DNA of 59,220 nt from positions 652,397 through 711,616 of the forward strand of contig BFEA01000213.1 of NCBI GenBank assembly GCA_003427395.1, given 5' to 3'. The position numbers and the translations under genes were made by a program. A model generated the notes under the pieces. It worked only from the letters and a program-made list of their open reading frames with translations, was not told where the DNA came from and did no database searches. The stretch is from Chara braunii (Eukaryota > Streptophyta > Charophyceae > Charales > Characeae). Below, piece after piece: positions 52,455 to 59,220 of the stretch. Within the stretch, counting starts at the first letter, position 1. Each line of letters opens with the position of its first letter.

Positions 52455-52870
52455 CTATAACCATGACTTGGCTCTTGTCATGCCTACTCCCGACCCCAAC
52501 ACCCATGAAATCGATGGACACAAGAGTCTCCGGGTCCGTCGGGAATAGGCAAGGGTCTGAGAAGACCAAAAGGGGCTCGCGTAATGGTCTTATTCCGCTG
52601 ACACACCTTACAACTGCTTGCATACCCTATGCAGTTGGCCTTTATGCCAGGTCAAGTATACGCACAAACCAGGTTAGCCAATGTCTTTTGCCAACCGAAG
52701 TGTCCCTCTGTATCATGGCATTCCCCTAGGATCAAACTACGGATCTCTTCACTATTAGGAACGCACAAGCGGTCAACTACGTTAGTCTTCTCAAATAGTA
52801 ATGAATCTGTAGTGCGGTAGTCTAGCTCAGACCCCGGAGACTCTTTAACTTTGTCGAGGAGATCACTCTA
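52455..52870 (-). pseudogene. pol: element C integrase (part 4): zinc finger and first Asp
   Basis: On the minus strand: VSIDFMGVGVGSRHDKSQVMVIVDRFSK, with the first Asp; a C-x2-C near 52600 (changed, frames broken); ECHDTEGHFGWQKTL near 52680-52735; and the spacer YRTTDSLLFEKTNV near 52770-52820. Confidence 0.85.
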
Positions 52871-53026
52871 AATAGGGTCCTGCGCATAGGCTTCCTTAAC
52901 TTTTTGTTGCACGTCTTGCCCTATATCCAAATAGTGAACTATCGCTCCAAAGTAATCAGCTCTCCTACTTAGAGCATCCGCGATTACATTATACTTTCCT
53001 TTGACTGGCTCGAGCTCAAAGTCGAA

Positions 53027-53692
53027 CTAGTCTATCTCTACGGCCCACCTGGTAAGCTTAGGTGTCATCTTGGTCTGCGTCTTTAACCACCTTAGCATCT
53101 CGTGGTTTGAATACACTTTGAAGTGCCTCCCAAGCAAGTAGTGTTTCCAGTGATCTAATGCTTGCCTGAGAACGTAGAGTTCCCTCTCACAGGTAGATAT
53201 TGCTACCTTCTCTGAAGGCATCCTAGCAGACATGAACTCTACGGGTCTATACCCATTGCCATTGTCTTGCTGTAAGACAACACCTATGTCGTACTGACTT
53301 GCGTTAGTAGTAACAACGAAAGGCAGGGACGGATCGGCTACCTTGAGGACTAGATATTCTATCAAAGCCCGCTTCAACTTCTTCAGGACTGATGTACAAT
53401 CTTTGTCCCACTTCCAGATTGCCTCTTCCTTTAGCAACCTGCGAAGGGGAGCAGCGATGCTGGAAAAGTTCCTGACGAACTTTATATAGTAATTTGCCAA
53501 CCCTAGGAACGATTGCAACTCTGTCAGCGTGCCGAGAGTTGGACAATCTCTAATCGTCGCTATTTTATTGTCCTCAAGCTTTATGCCATCTCCATCTAAG
53601 ATGTGGCCCAAGTACAAGACTCGTATCTTGGCCCACGCGCATTTCTTCGCATTGATCTTGAAGTTAGCTTCCCTCGGCTTCTCCAAGACCTG
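53027..53692 (-). pseudogene. pol: element C RT thumb, connection and RNase H
   Basis: One open stretch of about 219 codons: REANFKINAKKCAWAKIRVL, YLGHILDGDGIKLED, LQSFLGLANYYIKFVRNFSS, then RNase H. The catalytic TDAS is TNAS and YSDH is YSNH, both Asp to Asn by G-to-A changes on the coding strand; it would be inactive. It ends abruptly at 53692, inside RT; the rest of RT, protease, gag and the 5' LTR of element C are missing. Confidence 0.92.
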
Positions 53693-54130
53693 TCGGTCTG
53701 TACCTGTCTTAGGGCTAGACGAGTTGTTTTAAGAGCGGTCGCCGCTCATGCCATGCTTCCGACTTTTCATGTGGTACATCCAGCTGCCAAACTTCTACCC
53801 TAGACACGACCTATTTCATACACGTCTGACCAGATGCTGCCTCAAGACAAAATCAGATTGTCACCAAGTGTTCCCTCCAGCAGCAGCGGCACCAAGATGT
53901 CAGAGGGTATCATGACATTCATCCATTCATCAAAAGCGATGCATGGCTTAGGGAGGCAATGCACTTCACTTCTGCACGTTCCTTTGATGAAGCTCCACAA
54001 CGCTCCTCGCATTGAGCCACTTCTTCCTCGACCTTCACGCCACTGTCAAACTCCAAGTCTCATCTTGTCGGCCTTAATCTTGCCAACGTTCATCACCACT
54101 GGATGCAACGAGTACCAACTCCGATACCAA
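53693..54130 (-). other. leader of a truncated family D element, next to its PBS
   Basis: Non-coding sequence between the break of element C and a tRNA-Met PBS (minus strand attggtatcggagttgg, about 54114-54130). It is not similar to the leaders of elements A or B. No gene recognised. Confidence 0.65.
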
Positions 54131-55079
54131 TTGCATTGAGCCTCATTGCTCCTCACCTTGAGCACACACACACACAATGAGAGATCACACAAAGTCCACA
54201 CTAGAGACTAGAGATGCAAAGTCCAAATAAGCGCAGCTTAGAAATTACAACAAATTATCACATTAAGCAGTTTCAGAGTTCCGGTCACCAACACTCGTCA
54301 GCGCAGAGTTCAGCAACCCAAAGTACGCGACTCTCTTCTTTCTATGTCCCCCTCTCTCTCTCTCTCTTCTTCACGCATGCGCTCACTCTCTCCCTCTACT
54401 CTCTCTCCCTACTTGAGGATCGTCTTCCTGGATACATCTGCTACCACTCAGCTCTGTCTCCTACTACTAGCTATGCGGCTATGGTCGCCTTCCCTCTCAC
54501 CACAGCGCTGCCCAGCAGGGCTCTCCCGCATGCCTCTCGCAGATAGCGCACACGCGCTCCACCAACACTTTCACACTTCTCACGAATGAGCCATCTGCCT
54601 GAGATGTGGCTGGCCAGTCCTCGCATTGACTTGTGCTGAGCCTGAACTCGTCCAATCTCTGCTTCCTCTGGTTTGACTTGGTCCCAATACCACATGCTCG
54701 CGGCCTGCTTGCTTCAAAATGTCGAGGCCTGGTGGTTCCCGAATTTTCATTGGTGTGCTGCTGCTTGGGGCTGTGAGTCACGACTCTTCGTCTGTGGAAC
54801 ATGACTTTTGACTGTGCGATGTGACTCATGCTTCAGGGACACGACTTTTACCTGGAGAAGTGTCCTTTGCCCGTGGGATATGACCTTTCAATATGAGACG
54901 TGACTTTTGCTTATGGAATGCAACTTTTGCCTAGGGGCCACTGGATGCCTCTTGGACTTGATTCCTAAGGGTCTCGACTGTGACCTTTCTGAACTGGCCG
55001 ACTTGGCCTCTTTTGACTTGAGACCTCGACCCTGAGATTCAAATTTGGGGTCTGCATCGTGGAATGCCTTTCATCAGCA
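54131..55079 (-). repeat. 5' LTR of a truncated family D element
   Basis: From tgcattgagcctcattgct to ggaatgcctttcatcagca on the plus strand; the inverse of 5091-6216. It has the PBS at its left, so the element body pointed left and has been lost. A degenerate series of short units such as gtgacttttgcc runs at 54780-54950. Confidence 0.8.
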
Positions 55080-55460
55080 AGCGTTTTGCGGTAATTGGAA
55101 GGGGGAGAAGAGGGGGAAGACAAAGGAGGGAAAACGGGGATGGTGGGGCGGAATTTGTTTATAGCTCACTCGATTCTCAATGGGATCGAGTAAACTAAAG
55201 CACTAAACAGGGGTCTCATGATGAGGATGTGGAATTGGTGGTACGATGGTTTGAGCCTGCGTAAGGTGGGACAGAACCTGACAATGCGGATCGAAAGCAA
55301 TGCCCGGAGGTGATACGTGCGGACTCGAAGGAAAAAGTAGCGGAGGAAGTAAGAAGGGGTAGGAGTTAGTAGAGGGAGCTTCAGCTGGAAGACGAAGGAT
55401 GCAACTGTGTTGGTGCAGGAGTAAAGGAGGGAGCGAGGATGAAGAAAAAGGGAAACAGTA
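55080..55460. other. unclassified interval
   Basis: Purine-rich start (55095-55140). No gene or repeat recognised. Confidence 0.4.
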
Positions 55461-56765
55461 GTATCTTCCCGTGCTCAAGGGGAAGATTCATTCCCATTTT
55501 TGAGTAGTTTGGGGAGTGGTAGAGGGAGGTCGCCGCTGCGCCTCACGTTCATTTCCTTGCTCGTCACCGTGGTCGTGGCGATCCCGTTTGTTGCCTTCAT
55601 TATTGGTAACAACATGTTACTACTCGTCTGGTTCACCGTGTTGGCCATCGCCTCGTCCTTGTGTTCGCCCATGTGGTAGTCATCACATTTCCAGTGCTAC
55701 TCTACATTGCGACCCCAACCCTGCCAACAGCGTGATTGTCTTCACAACCGCGTCACGATCTTTGTCACAGTCATTGCATTCATCATCAGCGTGCAACTTC
55801 CCGTATCTAGCAGGAGATTTACTCTCATCTTTTAGAACGGACATTCCCGCATTCTAGTGATAGATTTATTCTCATTTTGCACACTTAAGGTTCGTAATCA
55901 TCATAGTCATGGATCGTCATCATCGTGGTTGTGTTGATTATCAAGGAAAATTCCGAGAGTAATCACGATGCTGCTCCAATCATCGTCTCCACTCGCCGCG
56001 GCCACTTAAATAGCAGCGTGCAATGATCGTTTTTTTTTTGTCATGGTCGTCCTACGGACTCCTACCTGCGGTTGTCATCATCAATAGAGGGGAGGATAGC
56101 AAGTAACAACGACAAAAGTGCATGTATCTTCCCCATGTTCTGGCGGAATATTTGTTCTCAAAGTGATTGCCTTGCTGTTCGTGATCACACTGCGGTTCGT
56201 GGTGATCGCACTGGGGTCGTCGTGATTATCTTGGATATCGTGCTCGCCCTTGTTATTGTATACATCAGGAGCGTTGTGATAATCTTCATTTAGGTGCATG
56301 TAGAGGCGATCGTGCTCATATTGGGGGTTGCTCATGGCAACGAACCTACTCATTATCAAGGTTCCGTTGGTGGTCGTCACGACCGTACTCATGTGAGTGC
56401 TCATCGTGTCTACCATGATTGTTGTCGTCATCACTACAGTGCTCGTGCACACGGCGATGCCTGGATTCGTCGGGCTAACCTTGAACTCGTCTGTATCTAG
56501 CCTTAGTTATGTTCGGTGAGGGCGATGTACCATGTGAAAGAGCGGGATCGAGGACAAAGGAAAGGAGAGTGTGGTAGGGAGTGAAGGGGAAAAAGTCAAG
56601 ACAAAGACAAGGTTGAGGGAGAGTCGGAGCGGTTCATACCTGAGGCGTTGCTGCATGCGTTGAACAGGGGACGAATGAATGAGAATGTTGATATATCTCC
56701 CAATGTTCGAGCGGAAGATTCATTCTCATTTTGCACATTTGGTGAGCAGCGGTGCCAAACCCGTA
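55461..56765 (-). repeat. cluster of five inverted copies of the hairpin-bearing repeat
   Basis: On the minus strand, copies of the 38-kb unit lie at about 55461-55510, 55790-55830, 55838-55890, 56110-56165 and 56690-56755. The last reads tgctcaccaaatgtgcaaaa, then tgagaatgaatcttccgctc, then gaacattgggagatata. Between them the DNA is a degenerate mix of gtcgtgat/catcatcgt strings. Open frames here (for example 55516-55857 and 56081-56452) follow that composition and show no family motif. Confidence 0.65.
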
Positions 56766-56944
56766 GACATGCACCTTTTCCACGTATCGTGCTCTTCTTC
56801 ATTATTGCATTCGTCGTGCTCTTCTTTAGCATCGTGATTCGTTATGCTCTTCTTCGGAACCGTGATCATGGTGCAAGCAGCGTGGTACAAGCACCATAAT
56901 GCAAAAGGCGAGACAACAACGAGGTAGGTGCATGCGTGCGCAGG

Positions 56945-56947
<3 letters not shown>

Positions 56948-57012
<65 letters not shown>
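56948..57012. repeat. (AG)n microsatellite
   Basis: About 64 bp of ag, followed by tacttacccg. Confidence 0.97.
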
Positions 57013-57013
<1 letters not shown>

Positions 57014-58770
57014 TTACCCGCTTGTAGTATCACCGTGTGATGCATCCCACTTTGCACGCTTGAAGAAATGGGGAGCTCGTTGTCACTCTGCTGCCATGGA
57101 GTAGCCATCCCAATCCCGACCTTACTCATCACGACGGTCATCGGTTTCACTATTATTGGCCGCAGCTCATCCTGCTCATGTTCGTCGTCGAGGTCCCACT
57201 GCTGATTGTACTCCTGCTTGTGCCCGCCATCTACGTTCCAATAGTCTCTGCTACCATGGTGACTTAGAAGTCCAACTATTGTTGTTGTCTTCCCGACTGG
57301 CTACTACTATGGATTCAATACATTGGCTACATGTTGTCATTGTTGTGGCCCCTCGTTGAAACCAAAATGGTTGTTTGAAGCTCCTTTCCAACATTACAAT
57401 CATAGGCAGATAATTTTGCCGAAGCAACGGGCTGGTGCTGCTATTTTGAGCAGGATGCCGATGCCGAAAAGTTGTTGGTTTCAGGTTGCTGCTACACCGA
57501 AGAAAACACGGTCGTGTTCCATTTGAACACGACCTGTTTAAGGTCTTATACCTGCGGTTTCATTTGGAGGTCATTGGAGTTTAAATACTTTATGATTATT
57601 TTGTCAAGTGGCAGCAATCTTCTTCGCCGGGCTGCAGCAGAGCTCCTAGTTTAAGCCAACGTTCAATATAGCACACCCTGTGTTGTATAGTAACGCCAGC
57701 AACTCAGAGCCTTATTACTACGTTTCCTCTTGGTAGTCGATACGGTCTAAGTGTTTGGACTGGAATCTCAATGATTGACCACCATTGTGGGGCCCTCAGG
57801 CGCATCAAGGCACCAAGGCCCTCTCACACGACTCTGAGGCATCCTCCCTGTATCTTGAGCGACTTCACGACCTCTCCCTCTACCAGTCTAGTCTACGTGG
57901 TTCGGAGAGGAAGGTGGTAAGCGAGATTGCAACCCGTAATCCGCAGCAAGACCTTGTGGGACGTCAGCCCACTGATTGCGGGAGCTCTATTGGAACCCGG
58001 GCGGGGTTTTGGGGGAACCTAGGCGGGGTTTTCTAGGGCAGGGAACCATCAGGTATATGATCGTTCTTACTCGTGTGATCCCATATTCACCTAGCCATTG
58101 TCGGCCCGAATACCCTTACAAGGGTATTTGGGCACATTTTTGCAGTTTACAGGAAGAGCGCGCCTGGCAATATCTGCGGGCGCGTCCCATCTGTGTTGAT
58201 TAGAGGGTATGTGAGCGTGCACTTTGTAGGCGCGCGTTAGCTTGACCGAGTCTGGGTCGAGGGGGGCCGTGCGACACCGGTAGGACAAGCGAGTGTTACA
58301 CTAGAGTTTCTGAGGCGGTCGCAGACTCACACGCACGGTCGGAATGCAGGACGGCGTGAAGATTGACCAGGNANGGCGGTGACTGAGAGGAAAGCNTTGT
58401 CCAACTTACTGGGAACCGACGGTTNAGGGCCGCGCNGCGTAAAAATTCGCAGGCTTTTGGTTGACCATGCGCTACCGACANTAGAGGCCGTGGCGGGCCT
58501 TAGCCAGGAGGGCGCGGGTCGGAGGCACAGGGAGTAGAAATCGGGGCGGCTTCGGCCCAAAGGTGGTAGAANGGGCAATTCCTTGATGAATGTGAGGGAG
58601 TGGGAGAGNCCGGCCATAGCCGCAGCATGATGCGGCAACGCGCACGGCGAGCCTGGCAAGGTCGTGTCCTCCAAGGTAATACATGGGTGCCCGTGGGTCC
58701 TTGGACGCAAGCGGTAAGGTAGAGAAATGGCCTGAAGTACTGTTTGCAGGCCTGAAGGGGCTGCCCTTAC
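57013..58770. other. unclassified interval with two hairpins
   Basis: No gene recognised. A perfect 10-bp stem (57510-57519 with 57525-57534, loop catt-t) and a longer imperfect one (58104-58133) are the only clear structures. Several ambiguous bases lie at 58371-58609. Confidence 0.4.
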
Positions 58771-58823
58771 TCTTTATGAGTAGGACTGCACCTGCTACCT
58801 CCAAGCTGGGGCTTAGCCCTATA

Positions 58824-58941
58824 GGTTATAGCACTGACCTTTCACCGGGCGGATCCTGGGATCGAGGCTAGAGCGGAGCAGCGGTTATAGCACTGACCTT
58901 TCACCGGGCGGATCCTGGGATCGAGGCTAGAGCGGAGCAGC
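58824..58941 (+). repeat. duplicated tRNA-Glu-like segment
   Basis: The 59-bp unit ggttatagcactgacctttc + accgggcggatcctgggatc + gaggctagagcggagcagc starts at 58824 and 58883. Its start and spacing match 22810-22855 (ggttatagcatcagactctc), so both belong to the same tRNA-like family. In this copy the 11-bp closing stem is not kept. Confidence 0.6.
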
Positions 58942-59220
58942 GGAGCAGAGGAGGAGCGCAGAAGGGCCAAAGGGTTGAGGGTCCCGTGGGACATTCCCCT
59001 TTGGTTTTGTTGGGGGAGTCCAGCCACGGGCCCTTGAGGGTAGGACCAGGGGCAAACGGTCCCCCTCCCCCGTCCGTTTTCATTTTTCTCTATTTTTGTC
59101 TGGGGTTTAAAACCTTTTTCACTTTTTTATATATATCGTCACAAACAGAACTGCCCGGTAAACCGTAGGCAGAGAGAGAGAAGAGGACATATATATTTTT
59201 TTTACCTTTTTTTTTTTTTT
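58942..59220. other. unclassified window end
   Basis: No gene recognised; atatata-rich at 59128-59137 and poly-T to the end. Confidence 0.5.

Noticed and set aside
55516-55857. Membrane-protein-like frame (hydrophobic stretches)
   Set aside because: Hydrophobic codons arise from degenerate gtcgtg/catcatt strings that continue in all frames; there is no conserved start, family or homologue in the window.

Overview
The window is repeat-dense nuclear DNA from a eukaryote of the green-plant lineage, most likely a streptophyte alga such as Chara. That placement is an inference. Supporting it are primer-binding sites complementary to plant-type initiator tRNA-Met next to the LTRs, chromodomain-like Ty3/gypsy pol genes, U6 snRNA-derived sequences very close to plant U6, and a nuclear copy of mitochondrial atp1 next to a group II intron reverse-transcriptase fragment (atp1 is mitochondrial in plants but not in fungi or animals). 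I found no convincing intact host protein gene; nearly every recognisable coding stretch is retrotransposon gag or pol.

Layout, left half. 0.15-2.55 kb: plus-strand gypsy pol remnant (I) and its 3' LTR. 3.17-4.12 kb: solo LTR of family A. 4.5-4.9 kb: foldback repeat. 5.1-6.2 kb: solo LTR of family D. 6.3-6.5 kb: U6 retrocopy with a 15-bp target duplication. 6.6-7.1 and 8.3-8.7 kb: tandem duplications. 10.0-11.6 kb: minus-strand gypsy integrase remnant, joined head to head to plus-strand remnant II (11.6-12.6 kb) and its LTR (to 13.6 kb). 14.5-14.7 kb: two U6-like fragments. 17.2-20.5 kb: plus-strand remnant III, broken by an insertion at 17.97-19.29 kb, followed by an LTR at 20.55-21.30 kb.

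That LTR is split by element A, a 14.3-kb minus-strand gypsy element (21302-35591) with two 0.85-kb LTRs, a tRNA-Met PBS, a 4-bp target duplication (atgt), and gag, protease, RT, RNase H and integrase, all mutated. Between its integrase stop and its 3' LTR lie 5 kb of extra DNA. They hold a tRNA-like fold, an array of near-perfect hairpins ending just before a TATA box, a GC-rich minisatellite and a chain of contiguous hairpins. These are the least explained sequences here.

Right half. 35.9-38.8 kb: small tandem duplications, a mitochondrial-derived patch and three copies of a hairpin-bearing repeat. 38.8-53.7 kb: element C (minus strand), into which inserted a nearly complete 9.03-kb element B (40061-49092, 1.1-kb LTRs, 4-bp target duplication caat) and a 2.7-kb poly-A-tailed element (49231-51948). 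C is cut off at 53692 and abuts the PBS and 5' LTR of a family D element (to 55079). 55.1-59.2 kb has no recognisable gene, but carries at least five minus-strand copies of the hairpin repeat, an (AG)n tract and a duplicated tRNA-like segment.

The elements form a nested history: III, then A inside the LTR of III; C, then B and the poly-A element inside C. LTR pairs of A and B look only a few percent diverged by eye, so those insertions are recent compared with I, II, III and C.
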